64,000 bases of DNA from Heterostelium album PN500 (GCF_000004825.1 NW_008805070.1:1860001-1924000), one strand, 5' to 3'. Shown: positions 46,551 to 59,100, counted from the first letter of the stretch. Made by a program: numbers and translations. The notes: a model not told the origin generated them from the letters alone.

Positions 46551-49269
46551 AGAATTTAACTGTTATTATAATTCGATGAATAAATATATATATTGTTTGT
46601 TTTTTAATTAATTAATTAATTTGAGGTTGAGTAGTATTGCTTAAACTTTACTATTATACAAAATGTAGTAGTTAGTTGTCTTGTTGTTTATGTAACAGAA
46701 GGAGTATTGAAAGTTGTGTAATAAACAAAAAACACTAAAAAAACAAACAAAATATTTAATTTACTTTGTCTTATTAATAATTTTTTTTTGTCAAAGTTTA
46801 GTTGGGGTGGTGAACAAATCAAATAGAGAGTTGTCCAGTAATAAATAAATAACACACACACTATCAATAAACCTTTTAAGTTTGAATGAAAGAGTTGTTT
46901 GTTTTTGGTTTTTTTTTAATTTTTTTTTAATTTTTTTTTTGTAAAAGCTCTTAAAGGGGATCAAAAAAAAAAAACATCATTGGTGTTCAATTTAAATTAA
47001 AAAAAGGGCATATTTGCTAAAAAATGTAAATTTTATTTTGTTTTTTATTCTTGATATCACCATCGCCACATCATTGAATAAAAAAAAAATCTCATTTTCA
47101 TCTTTTTTTTTGCAACCAATTTTTTATTTTTTATTTTTTACAATCAAACAAACATATTCATTTTTATTTGTAATAAATATATATAAATATAAATATAAAC
47201 ATATCTAAAGAAAATAAGCATGTCCTACCAAAAGATTAATTAATTAGTTAAACAAATTATTTTTTTAAAATGAATGCTTCAATTATCTATGTGATAACAT
47301 TGTCAAATCAAATTACAAGTATTTTTTTTTAGTTGATTTTTTTATTTTGAAATCGACTTGATGTTATTTTTACTTTTGTATAGTCAGTTTCCACTTTAAG
47401 TGTTAATTAATAACCCGAAAATTCATCTGTTTTCCTAACTGGACAGACATATTCAACAAATTTAAATTTGATTTTTAAAACAATATATAAACACGCACTA
47501 AAAGAAAGTTAGATAAGATATATAATTATATACATATAAAGTATACATATATAAATATAGTAATACCAAATTGGTAAATTATTGAATCGCCAGAAGTTTA
47601 GAAACGATAGATTTCAAAACAATATTAAAAAACAATACACTTTTTATAAGAAGTAGTAAGCAATGTTGGTTATTAATTCAATTTAACAATTCAAACAACA
47701 AACACCAACGTTCGATAGATAAACAGATTGAAATTTTGTTGCAAATGGTAGTGTTGTTTGTGGAATTTTCAACTTTAAAATATTTTCTTTAAAGGTGGGT
47801 GAAAAAAAGAAATTTAATCTACGTCTGTGTTATTAACAATCCATCAGACAGTCAGACAAATATATTATTAAAAATATTTAAAAAGAAATAACCTTTTTTA
47901 AATTTATTTTGGAATTTTATTAGTATTCAACTGTTAAGGATTAACGAATTATTATCATTATCATCTAAGATGTGTTGCACATGATTAATTTTTATTCATT
48001 TTCTTTGTTTTTTTTGTTAAATACTATCTTTATTTTGTGCTAGCATTTAATGTATAAATAACAACACACCACACCACTATCAACCACAGCATTAGTAGAT
48101 AAATAGAATAATATAGCACCAACAAAAATTTGATAATGTTTTTTTTTTAATTTATTAATTTGTCAAATATAATCACACACCTTCCAATGCTGTTGTTGTT
48201 GACTTATGAATAATATTTAATTTTATTTTGCTAGTTAAAATCGAATTCACCACCAATATTGGTTGTTAATTATCAATATTGTTTGCGCATCATACTTTTT
48301 TTCATTATTATGTGTGTTTATTATTAGTGGTGTATTTATTTATTTAAAAATTTAGAAAATGACAACAACTATTTTGTGGGTTTCGTAAAATATTTTTGAT
48401 TTCAAAAAAGGGGTTTGGAATTGGCTAGACTGATTGTTTGATGTACAATTGAATTGATGACCAAGTACACAGAACAAATAATAAAAAATGGTTGATTCTA
48501 TCTTATACAAGGGGTGTAATCATGATTGAATTGAATGCTGAAAAGACTGGATTTTTTTATGGATGTTAGCAATTCAACACAACTATATGTGGCAAAAACA
48601 AAAAATGTTGCCAGGCAATAAAAAGCAAAAATAGTGGAAATCAATTTTTGGTTTGCCTGTTGGTATTCGATAATATTCAACAAAAATAAAAATTAATAGT
48701 GTTGTGTGATAATAGATAGACAGTGTGTGTGTGTTTGAAAGTGTTTGTTTGTGGATAGATAACTCAGAAATCATGGGATGTTTTTTTTAACAATTGTGTT
48801 TCAAAAATATATAGAATTATTGATACATCCACAGATTTTTTTCACATCTGATGCTTGGCAAAACAATTTGTAATTGATTTGCTGAGGAGTGTCTATCTAA
48901 CTGTATTTCTATTTTAACAACATCTATTGCTGAGAGTAGTATCTACTAAATTAATAAACTGTTCTAAATAATTATCACCAACTGGAATCGATAAAAAAAA
49001 AATTATTCTAATATTTTTATTTTAATAAATATTAATAACCCTAGCAATATGAACGATTTCTCACAATTGTGATCCTAGAGTATAATATTAACACAACATC
49101 AGCCTAATTCTTTACCACACACTCTTCTATGCTAAAACCCCCAACTGGAAAATATTTGATATTAAAAATCGTTCTTATCATTGACTATAAATAAGAGTTT
49201 GAAACTGGTTCTATTTACTTCAAATAGGTTTTTAGAATCAATAGTTTATAAAACTAAACAATTGACCTA

Positions 49270-49510
49270 TAAAGTCAAACTATTTCAGTTTTGCTCTTTG
49301 TTTGGAATTCACTCAAAATCATACCATACTTGTTTGACCTCAAATACAAATGGATCGTGATCTCCTCCAGACTCTACCTACTTCCAGATAGAGCAAATGA
49401 ATTCGTGGAATGGTTGTTCAACATTAGTTGGTTAGTACCAGTTAATAACAACAGACACAGCAACCAAAGGCTAGACCTCCTTTTTAGAGATACATTTTCT
49501 AATTAATATA
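49270..49510 (+). other. Unidentified coding-like scrap
   Basis: One plus-strand frame reads VWNSLKIIPYLFDLKYKW, then SSRLYLLPDRANEFVEWLFN and NQRLDLLFRDTF before a stop. Composition is richer in Trp, Arg and Asp than the surrounding A/T-rich sequence. There is no start codon context, splice sites or known family; it may be the last piece of a decayed gene or element. Confidence 0.3.
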
Positions 49511-49679
49511 TCCATTGAGATTTCCGAAATATCATAGGTACATTAAAAAACAAATTTTAAAATATATTTTCTTTAAAATATATTTTTAAAATATTAAAAT
49601 TACAAAACTAGTATTAACTTTAAATTTCTATTAAAAACAATCTAAATTTAAAAAGGAAATTCAACAAAATTCAAATATC

Positions 49680-49960
49680 AATTCATTATTATCTTCACCA
49701 TAATAATCATTTATATTTTTATTTTCATCAATCTTTATATCAATTCCTAAATGTTCAATAATAAGGAGGTGTTGTGGTTGTTGTTGTTATCAGGTGGCGA
49801 TATCTCTCCTCTTGAACCATCATTCAATCATTCATTCATTCCATCTCTTTCAATTCAATACTCAACTTCACTCACTCAACCAATCAAATCAATCCAAATC
49901 CATAGTACTTTCCAGCTTCACCAATTCAAGATTACCTCCTCTCCTTTTTAATAAAAAAAA
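49680..49960 (-). other. Unidentified coding-like scrap, possibly ankyrin-family
   Basis: Minus-strand text in more than one frame looks coding: KRRGGNLELVKLESTMDLD near 49900-49950, DGSRGEISPPDNNNNHNTS near 49760-49820, and EHLGIDIKIDENKNINDYYG near 49690-49750. The first resembles the helix of an ankyrin repeat of the large dictyostelid families (GGNLELVK). Frames are interrupted, so this is a relic at best. Confidence 0.3.
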
Positions 49961-50999
49961 TATCTAACAAAATACACAAAAAACTCTCATATGATACTGA
50001 TACTGATAAGGTCTCTCAAGTTAGTTACTTGGAAACTCACTGAAAATTACTAGTTCGTTGCTCCACTGCACAATCTTTTAATATTATTTTTTTTTCCAGT
50101 TTTACATTTTATTATTTCTTTTTCTTTTTCTTTTTTTATTTTTTTTTTACAACTAATAATTCAAATTCAATCATGTAAATACATCATTGGAAAAAATTAA
50201 CAAATAATGTAAAACAAAATGAAAAGAAAAAAAAAAAAGTAAAGAATTAAAAAAAATTGATAAAAAACTAATAATATTAAAAAAAGAGTGTCTCTGTTGT
50301 TCTCGTTCTCAATGTTTCATCTTTGTTGAATGTACTGTTCTGTGATTTAACTAGTTTTCTCTGGCTCAGTTTTGTTCTGGTTTTGTAATTCAAAACATGC
50401 TCTCAACTGTTAGCTAAACTATTATTCATACGTTCAGAACCCAGGTTTAATTTTCTCTCTCCCCACCACAACCATTAATCTCCAATTGGTGGTTAAGTTG
50501 TAGTTTTCAGTTCCTCTTATAGTTTAAAGCTATTAGCAAGTTCTCATATTTTATTATTATATAATTATATTTATATATCTCTATATTTAATCAATCAAAT
50601 GATTTATAATTTTATTATTATTCTTTTTGTTTTTCTTCTGCCTATCTTTTTTAATTAAAACTTTTTTTCTTTTCTTCTCCTAACCTATCAAAAAAAGTTA
50701 ATTCTTTTCCTTCTTTAATCTATCTTTAAAATAACTCTTATCTATCCCTCTTTTTTTTTCTTTTCTTAATAGAGAATTTGATTAATAGTGGTTTTTACTA
50801 AAAGCATAAAACAACTAACCAATTGTTGATTACTGATGAACTGATACTGATAAATGATCTGATCTATACTAATTTTCTAGCTAGGTTTCTGTGGCACTGG
50901 GTATTGGTTGCTATTAAAATGGTGAGGTAAGTAAACGCCATCAATATAGTATTAAAATCAATATACGGTCGGTCAAGTTGTTTATACTTTTAACTTTTT

Positions 51000-51147
51000 T
51001 TTTTTTTTTTTCAGTTTTATCTTTTATTACTATTTTATTTCTTTATATTTTTTTTTTATCTTTTTATCTTTTTATTACTTGATTCTATTTCCTACTCTAT
51101 CTTCTAGCTATCCTCTTTCTATCTTGTTGTAGCTTTTATTTTATTTT

Positions 51148-51178
<31 letters not shown>

Positions 51179-52450
51179 GTTTTGTTTTGTGTTACTACTG
51201 ATTCTATCTGCTCTTTCTACTATCCTCTTTTTTTTTAAAAAAAAACAACAAAAATAATACTTCTTACCTACTTCTCTTTACTTAATCTATATAATCCAAC
51301 CCTCTATGAAAGTCTCTCCTGTCTATCCTTATAAATACTCCTATTTGGTAATTATAACCTAAATTTAATAGTTAGATTTAATTATCAGATAATTTCCTTT
51401 CCAAATACTATGATAAATTAGTTTTCTTTTCCTACTCTCTTTCTTTATTTCCTTTTCCTAGACCTCCTTTCCTATAACCTTCTTACTTTCCTGTCCTCCT
51501 CCTCCTTCTTCTTCTAACTACACTTTCTTTCCTCTTCTTTACCTCTTCCTTACCACTCCTTTCCCTTACTCTTCTATCCTCCTATTCTTTCCTCTACCTT
51601 TACTTTCCTCTTCCCCCCTCCTCCTCCCCTTCCTCTTCCTTCTTTCTTTCTTCTTCCTCTTTCTTTTTCCTAGATCGTGATATATCTACTTTTTGTAAAT
51701 CCTCTATCCTCTTTCCTCTTCTTTTTACTTCCTCTTACTCCACTTTTTCCTTTCCTCTGACTATTCCTCTTTCCTCTTTCCTTCTTCTTTCTCTTCTACC
51801 CTCTTTCTTTTCTCTTCCCTCTATCCTCTTTCTTTTTTCTATCTATACTTCTTTCCTATAGTTACCTTTTATTTATTAAATTTTCCTTGTATGTTGATCC
51901 TCTATCTATCCGAAACTTTTTTAAATGATTTTAAAAGAAACAACTTCTTCCTATATAGCTCTATTCTTTATTATGTTTTTTTTTTCCTATCTCTTCGTCC
52001 ACCTCTTTTCTCCCCTTTCCCTCTCCTCCTACTCCGATTGTGTTGTGAACAATAATAATAATAATAATATCCTCTTTCCTATTCGTTCCTCTTTCTTCTT
52101 TCTTCTATTATTTTAATTTTATTTGTTCTATATTATGTGTTGTCGTTAGTTATGCTAAACTAGTTATCTCTATTCCATCTCTTTTTTATTCTCTACCTTT
52201 CTATCTTTTGATTTGTTTTCTTTTCATTTTCCTATCTCTTCTACCTTTTTTTCTCTCCTCTCAACTATAATTCTTTTCTTTCTTTCTATCTATCTATCTA
52301 TCGCTTTTCTTTTTCTCTCTCTTTCTTTCTTTATCTATCCTCTATCTACCTTCTTTCATCTCTATCTCTATCTCTTTCCTCTATCAATCTTCTTACTATA
52401 CGATAATTTTTGTAATAATTTAATCTATTCTTTTCCAAGAAATATCAATA
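51000..52450. repeat. Kilobase-scale polypyrimidine tract (C+T on the plus strand)
   Basis: For about 1.4 kb the plus strand is overwhelmingly C and T, most densely at 51420-52080 and 52160-52400 (CCTCTTTCC-, TTCCTCTTCC- and CTATCTATCT-type text). A (TTTTG)n repeat (about 51150-51190) lies near its left end. The tract is irregular, not a simple tandem repeat, and has no credible coding frame. Such mirror-like purine/pyrimidine DNA can form triplex (H-DNA) structures. Confidence 0.85.
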
Positions 52451-53011
52451 TAAACTATCTTTTTTCTCTTAACAAACTATTACGTTTGTTTGCTTAATAA
52501 ATAAATTTCAAAGCAATATTATATTCTTATTGAAATTTGTACTGTTGTCCTTCCAAACTATTCCAATTGTTAATCAACATGAAAATATTCAAATTCTAAA
52601 CCAAACATAAGAAGAAACTAAGGGTATAGTTTTAAATCGATTTGACTGAGCTAACTACAATGTGATAGATACAATCTAGAATGTCAACAGAGTCAAAAAC
52701 AGAAAGAAAAAGCTAAGCAATATGTCGAAATGAAATGAAATGAACTTCCACTCAAAAACTAGATTACAAGTCAACAAATACAACAACTAAATATATGATG
52801 TATCACGAACTAACTTGAAAAGAAAAGACCTGCATAAAAGAAGAATTCTGAAGAAAAAAACAAAGTCCTGCCAAAAGCATAGATCTCTATTCAACCAATA
52901 CTTATATATATCAAAATAATATTACTTTTATTTTAATAAATACAATTATACATTATTTATGTATGTGTTTAAACTAAAACGATTTACTTTTTTTTTTTTT
53001 GTTTTTAAATC

Positions 53012-53125
53012 TCAACAATTTTTAAAAGTTGTACTATTGAAGTTCAATTTCATTCTCAAATATTTCCCACTCATGGGAAATTTAAAGTTCCCAGTTCCAG
53101 AATCAGTGTCGTCATTATGTCGATA
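53012..53125 (-). other. Exon-like piece, 3' end of an unknown gene or relic
   Basis: After a good acceptor (TTATTATTAG) the minus strand reads YRHNDDTDSGTGNFKFPMSG, KYLRMKLNFNSTTFKNC and TGA at 53012-53014, 37 residues of ordinary composition. I find no donor or upstream exon in the 340 bases before the divergent SUMO start. A relic or the tail of an unrecognised short gene are both possible. Confidence 0.35.
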
Positions 53126-53467
53126 CTAATAATAAAAAGATATTAATAAATAATGATAAATATAAAAAAAAAAGTTAATTGTTTTCTGATTGAAATTTTA
53201 TTGCTATTTTCATTTTCTAATCTAACTCAAATACTAAATGTAAGTAATAATTTATGATATTTAACTCATAGACTAGCAGATAACTTCTAATAATAATATA
53301 CAACCCATTAATTTTCAAAAAAAAAAAAAAATGAGCGCGCTAAGTTAATTTTTTTTTTTGCAAATATATTTTTTTTTATTTTTTTTATTTTTGAAATTAT
53401 TTTTTTTTTCGTAACTTTTATATTAACATTATAACTATATATATATATTAGTAATCTTTAAATAGAG

Positions 53468-53990
53468 ATGTCTGCCAAAGAAGAACCAGGAGTACCAAAG
53501 CAAGAGGGAGAGAAGAAGGAAGGTGGTGTTGCTGATGAGCAAATCAATCTTAGAGTTCAAGCTTCTGTATGTATATACTTATGTTTTGAGTTGTTGCTGT
53601 TTGATAAGAGATAGCATAGATAGATAGATAGATAGAGATTGGTATATAGATAAATAGATAATTAACACCACTTTTATTGTAATAAATAGGATCAAACAGA
53701 AGTATTTTTCAAAATCAAGAAAGTTACAGCCCTCAAGAAGTTGATGGATGCCTACTGTCAAAGACAAAGTATCAATCCAAATTCAATTAGATTCCTTTAT
53801 GATGGTCAAAGATTACAACAAGAGAGAACACCAAAAGATGTAACTATCACAACAATATTAACATAGCACAACACATCGCTTTGTTCATTTATAAATACTA
53901 ACAACTTACTTTATTAAACAAACATTATAGTATAATATGGAAAACAATGATATCATCGACGTCGTAATCGAACAAGTCGGTGGATGTTAA
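53468..53990 (+). CDS. sumo: SUMO (small ubiquitin-like modifier)
   Basis: Three exons (53468-53566, 53690-53839, 53931-53990) give 102 residues. A flexible Lys/Glu-rich N-terminus (MSAKEEPGVPKQEGEKKEGG) precedes the ubiquitin-like fold: INLRVQASDQTEVFFKIKKV, LKKLMDAYCQRQSINPNSIR and FLYDGQRLQQERTPKDYNME, ending IDVVIEQVGGC. The mature tail is GG, and the precursor carries only one extra residue (Cys) for the SUMO protease to remove. Family landmarks are FLYDGQR, the MENND..IDVV strand and QVGG. It conjugates to Lys of many, mostly nuclear, proteins. Confidence 0.95.
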
Positions 53991-54291
53991 ATTTACAAAT
54001 CAATAAAAAACATATAATTAAAAAAAAAACAAACAAATCTATGATTCTACCTATATTTATTATATATCATACAACATTACAAATATATACATATATTATT
54101 ATCAAAGTATTGTTAATCAAGCAAACTTCAAAACAGAAAACAAAAAGAAATAATAAAATAAAAATAAAAAATAGATATTCTTTTTTTTTGTATAAAATTA
54201 ATTTATTATAACTATATAATGTATATATATAGGGATGATTATATGATTATTATTATTATTATTATTATTATCAATATTATTATTATTATTA
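53991..54291. other. Convergent spacer with ATT repeats
   Basis: The 3' regions of SUMO and the G-alpha gene meet here. (ATT)n-type repeats occupy about 54247-54295, directly at the G-alpha stop codon. Nothing else is seen. Confidence 0.6.
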
Positions 54292-55574
54292 TTAATTTTG
54301 AAGACCCCAACCAAGGTTACCCAAAACGTGCATTAACAAAGTTTCACGAACGGCTTGGAATACGAATTGGATGTTCTGAGTATCGATGGCACAAGTAAAG
54401 TGAGGGAAGATCATCTGTGAGTTATGACACTGGTCTAAAAACATTCTCTTGACAAACATGGAACCGTTCTCAAAGTTGAGACCACCCTTGTAGGCAGGGA
54501 AGTACTCACCGAGATCGACTTTGACGACCTTCTCACGGAAGAGATCGACTTTATTGAAGAACAGGATGAATGCGGTGTTGCTGAACCAATGACTGTTGAT
54601 GATCTCGTCAAACAACAGTAGCGATTCCTTCATACGATTCTGTGATTCGTCTTCACGCAACGATTGGTCGTACTCGCTCATCGCCACACAAAAGATCACT
54701 GCTGTCACCGAATCGAAACAATGAATCCACTTTCTACGCTCACTACGCTGACCACCGACATCAAGCATTCTAAACTCGATATCGTGGAATTTGAAATTTG
54801 CCTCTTGAATACCAGTCGTTCTTACTCTAGATCTTAAAACATCGTCTTGATTTGGTATATAATCTTCACTTGAAAATCTAGTTATATTTTGGAAGAAACT
54901 GTAAAAAGAAATTAAATAAAAAAATAAAAATAAAAAAAAGAAAAAGAAAAAAAAAGTAAATTATTAATATAAATAATAATGTTTTAAATAATGATAATAA
55001 TAATAATAACATACTATGCAGCAGAGTCATTAAGTTGGAAACTCTTATCTCTCATTTCATATACTTTTTGGATATTTTCATCTGCCCACAGTGCTTTGAT
55101 GTCGTTTGCTACCTCGTTTGTCCATGAGTTACCACCTGGTGTAATCTTTGAAATTCTATCAAAACTTTCCTTTATTGATTTAAAAAAAGATTAACAATTA
55201 GTTTTGTTTTGTTTTTATTGGTTGGTTGGTTGGTTGGTTGGTTGTTCAACAACAACAACAATAATTATGATTAAAACACTTACTTCATTTTGTGATAAAG
55301 GTTTAATTTCACATTTAACAGCGTGCATAACTAAAACTTTCATCTGACTTATACAATTTCCATAAATGATATATCTATACTCCAATCTCTCTTCAGTTGT
55401 GAAACCACCGTCGTCTTGAATGATTTTCATTTGTTTAAAGATTGTCGATTTTCCTGATTCACCAGGACCCAACAAGAGCAACTTTGTTTCATTTTTAGCG
55501 TAGTTACCATCTTTTCTAAGTTGGTAATCGATGGATCTACTCTTCTTTTCTTCAACTGTTAATATACATCCCAT
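54292..55574 (-). CDS. gpaE: Heterotrimeric G-protein alpha subunit, G-alpha-5-like
   Basis: Three minus-strand exons (55284-55574, 55015-55169, 54292-54898) join in frame to 350 residues. The N-terminus MGCILTVEEKKSRSIDYQLR has Gly2 and Cys3 for myristoyl and palmitoyl groups. G1 is GPGESGKSTIFKQMK, switch I has RVRTTGIQE, G3 is DVGGQRSERRKW, G4 is FFNKVDLF and G5 is FTCAIDTQN. Only part of the protein is extended relative to Gi-like subunits, and there is no C-terminal Cys for pertussis toxin (GNLGWGLQN). The N-terminus and the PGESGKST variant resemble Dictyostelium G-alpha-5 as I remember it; that paralogue choice is less sure than the family. It couples surface receptors to effectors. 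The first intron contains a (GGTT)n microsatellite near 55217-55242. Confidence 0.92.
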
Positions 55575-58500
55575 CTTTAATTTTACTGTTTTGTTGTTGT
55601 TGTTGTTGCTATTTAAGTGACTGGTTTGATTTGACTGTTTGTTTAGGTGTTTTTAAATATTGAAAATAAAAAAATTGATAGTTGTTTGGTGATTAATTAT
55701 TTACCAAATTTTGTTGTGTGAAGGGAGTGGGTGTTGTTTGATTATTTTTGTATATGGTAAAGTAGAATATTACTAATACTGTCCGAGGAAAAACAAAAAA
55801 TAACTATTACTATTATAATTAATAAATATTACACTGTTGTTGTAAAGACCTAAATATATATAAATATAAATAGTTAAAAAAGTATAATCTAATAAAAATG
55901 TATTTAAAAAATTTTAAAAAAAGAAAAAAGTTTAACTATTAGTACAAAGGTTAAAATTGATTGTTTGATTGTCTGTTTATTTGATTTGTGAGTGATTGAT
56001 TATTTGTTTGTTTTTTAGTTTTAGTTTTTAGTTGTGAAAACTAAATTGAATTTTGAAGATCTTAATGTTTGACTGATTGGTTTGTTGATGGTGTTTATGA
56101 TTTTTGATATTTTTTATTTTATTTTATTTTGATTGTATGTGGTATTGTACAGAAAAAAAAATACAAAAAAAAATATTGTGAAAGTTTTTGTTTGACCCCT
56201 AACAACAATATTTATTTATATTTAGGTTGTTGTTCTTGGCGTGTGAAAGGTTGGTTTGTGATGACTTTTTTGTTGGAAATCAAAAAAAAAAAAAAAAAAA
56301 AAAAAAAGAAAAGTGCGATATGTTTTTTTTTTTTGATTTGATCTTGTCAAGACAAAGATTAGAAAAAAAAAGAACCAAAAAAAAAAATAGCGAAATAATC
56401 TTGGTGACTCGAAGCGATCCAATTTTGATCAACACAAATTAAATTTTAATTGCGGACGATTTGAGGAGTTCTCTCTCTATCTTCTTGTATACATTCGATA
56501 CGAAAGAAGTCGACAAAAACGATGATGAAAAACTTGATACTTTACTGCTTGCTATATTATTATTAATATTATTATGCTAATATGATTATTATTTCAAATA
56601 AGTTGTTTAAACTAAATAATAATGAAAATATTTTCTTATGAGTGTGCTACTTGTTTATTTAACGACGAATTGATCTGATTGATTGTTGTTTTTAATTTTT
56701 TTTATTATTTTAATTTATAAATGTTTTTTTAATTACATAACTATTAAAAGATATTTTAAATTTTGAAGTGAAGGTAAATATTTATATTATAATTCTTTTA
56801 TTAATTGTTACTTTATTTTTTAAAAAAAAATAATAAATTATAATTTAATAATAATAATAAATATTTATTAGGGAGAAAGAGAGAATTAAATAATAACAAT
56901 AATCAATTTATTATTTAAAAAACCAACATCAATTCATGACACACCTTATCTATTTGTGTGAGTGATATTTGATATCTATGTGGTGAGTGGGGTGTTGATC
57001 ACTCATTTTTATACATAGTTCCTATGTATGTATAGAAGTAATTTTGATTTTGTATGTTCTTATTGCCTGTTTGATTTGATTTTGTTTTGTTTGCTTGTTT
57101 GTTATCACTCTTTGTAAAGAGAAGATAGAAGAGTTGCTATATGGATATAAAATATGAACAAATGCTAATCTTTATAAACAATAATACTGTGTTACTCTAT
57201 TGTATTTATTGATGTGCTGCTTAATATAATGTTTTAATGATGATGGTGATGTGGGAGTGTATTGAAAAACAAAAAAATAGGTGGAGAAGAGAAGAAGAGT
57301 ATGTTGGTAATGGTGTGGTGTTTGTTGTCTGGATGTGGTATGTTATAGTAAATATAACTATTTATGTCATATACATTGTTTTATCATTAAACAACAACAA
57401 CCAGAGTTAAATTGAAGAACAAGTGATGTTGGTATAACAATATTAACAATAATAAAGAGTTATGCTTTTTTTATAAATGTTCAAGTATTCACCATTTTTA
57501 TGATCTGATCATTGATTTACTGAATAAAATGTTGCAAAGTGAAATGAATGGATAGTTTCTTCTATTTTTTCTTTTTATATGATTTATTTTTGAAACCAAT
57601 TTGGAAATATCGCATTTGTTTGTGTGATTAGTTAAAAGATTACATTGTTGGATAATGATAAACTTAGGACAAGAATGGTTCAAGTTTACAAAACCACCCA
57701 TTTAAAAGATCGTTTTTTTTTTTTTTTAATTTAATTTTTTTTGTTTTTTCGTTCTATCTTGATACCTACAATATAAATTTGCAAATTATAATTTATCTCG
57801 AGAATGTTCTTGGTCAATTAAGAATTCTAATTAATATTAAAGGAAAAAAAAAAAATAAAGATAGAGAAAAATAAATAATAGACTGGTGTAGATTAAATTG
57901 TTCGAATTGGTTGGTCGAAATGTGAATGGTTGAGTTGAATGTGTAGTCTAAAAAAAAAAAAAAAAAAAAAAGAAGAACTTAAATCTAAATATCAAACAAA
58001 TAAAATTGAAATAAATAGATAATATATTTATTCTGATCGAAATATTAAATAAAAATGATAATAGGAGTTTGATCGTGAGCTTTTGTTTTTTTTTTGTGAT
58101 TGTCTTTTTTATTTTGTTTTTTTTTTTTTTTTGTTCCTCCTGGATACTTTTGTAGTGAATAGTTTTGTTTAATTCTGAGGAGGCTCAAACATAAGAAACT
58201 TGATCGCAAAATAGTTGATTAAAAAAAACAGAAATAATCAATGTTGAGTATTCAAATGACAAATTTGTATAGTTGCCCCTATCCTTGTTCTATTTGGAGT
58301 GCACTTGTGCTGCATCATCTCAAGGGTTCAACAACCTACAATAAGTTTTAAGGTGCCAATTCAATGTGGTCTGGGGTTATTTCTCAGGGTTATCTCTTTT
58401 CTAAAAAATGGATTCAGTGTGGTTGTAAATTTTCAAAAATATTTTAGGTTTTTTTGTTTTTGTAAAAACATCTTTAGAAAATCATGATTCCTTCATCTAA

Positions 58501-58866
58501 AGCCCCCAAACTTTAAACCAAAAAAAAAAATATCAAATCAAACCAAAAAATTGATTTTTTTTTGCAGGAAACTTCTTATCTTAAAATTTATTATTGAAAA
58601 ACTCTCAAAGAAATTGTTTGCACATTATTGTTTTTGATTCATTTTTAATAAGATAAATTAAAAAAATCCAAAGATTTATTAAAATAATCTAAAATTACAC
58701 TTCATTTCCTTAAAGACTGAAGCTGAGTGTTTATTAAAATCTAAAAAGATTGATAAATCATAACAAAAAAAACTAAATTTTTAATTTAAAATAAAATATT
58801 ATTTATTTTATCTGTTTAAAATTTTAATATTAAAATTAAACAAACAAAAACAAATAATAATAATTT
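55575..58866. promoter_or_regulatory. Long upstream region of the G-alpha gene
   Basis: About 3.3 kb without a convincing gene. It holds A- and T-rich DNA with an A run (56281-56306) and purine-rich patches. At 56449-56580 is a short open stretch (ADDLRSSLSIFLYTFDTKEV) that has no start. At 58260-58480 coding-like text (SCPYPCSIWSALVLHHLKGS, then GANSMWSGVISQGYLFSKKW) is broken by a stop. Part of this may be regulatory DNA of the developmentally controlled G-alpha gene; part may be relic. Confidence 0.4.
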
Positions 58867-59100
58867 CTAAACCTCTCCCCTTAAAAATAGCTTACAGGAT
58901 GTTGATTTATAGTATCTCCATAACTGATTTTTATTGTAAATTAAAATACGAAATCCCATCTGCAAATGGTCAATTAATATAAAAAAAATATTTCGTTCAA
59001 TTTGCAAAAACACAAAAAAAAAAAAACAAAACACCCAGGTTAATCTAATTATCGGAGCTACAATGTTTGTCATTGGTATTGGACCTTCTCTTCCGACCAT
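58867..59100 (-). CDS. Tiny two-exon protein of unknown function (52 residues)
   Basis: Exons 59035-59100 and 58867-58959 join in phase 0 over a T-rich intron (GTGTTTTG..TTTGCAG) to give MVGREGPIPMTNIVAPIIRL, TWMGFRILIYNKNQLWRYYK and STSCKLFLRGEV. The first exon is of clearly coding composition beside homopolymers, and both splice sites are sound, though the GTGTTT donor is weak. The hydrophobic middle and basic tail would suit a small mitochondrial inner-membrane subunit, which is only a guess. It starts 50 bases beyond the stop of the CM1 gene on the same strand. Confidence 0.45.
   Translation of the reverse strand: MVGREGPIPMTNIVAPIIRLTWVFCFFFFVFLQIERNIFFILIDHLQMGFRILIYNKNQLWRYYKSTSCKLFLRGEV

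Larger units (their letters stand above)
46551..53467. other. Gene-poor region of about 7 kb
   Basis: No convincing complete gene was found between the acyl-CoA oxidase start and SUMO. Contents: A/T-rich spacer (46.6-48.9 kb), coding-like scraps on both strands (49.2-50.0 kb), moderately T-rich sequence (50.1-51.0 kb), a strong polypyrimidine tract (51.0-52.45 kb), a less biased stretch with scattered short frames (52.5-52.9 kb), and one exon-like piece on the minus strand (53.0-53.1 kb). Elsewhere in the window genes are seldom more than 1.5 kb apart. Confidence 0.6.

Noticed and set aside
48830-48905. TGATG and CTGAG motifs suggesting a box C/D snoRNA
   Set aside because: Boxes do not fit the consensus well, there is no terminal stem, and no guide can be assessed by eye.
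50835-50875. Clustered CTGATGAACTGATACTGA motifs, snoRNA-like
   Set aside because: Repetition of TGATACTGATA (also near 49990) looks like simple local repeats; no stem or defined ends.
52213-52497. Open frame of 94 codons, Ser/Leu/Phe-rich
   Set aside because: It lies within the polypyrimidine tract, where stop codons are rare by composition; no start context or family.
56129-56442. Overlapping open frames on both strands near an A run
   Set aside because: Lys and Phe runs from homopolymers; no independent coding signal.
56449-56580. Short open stretch ADDLRSSLSIFLYTF on the plus strand
   Set aside because: It has no start codon or acceptor upstream and ends in Leu/Ile runs; too short to support a gene.
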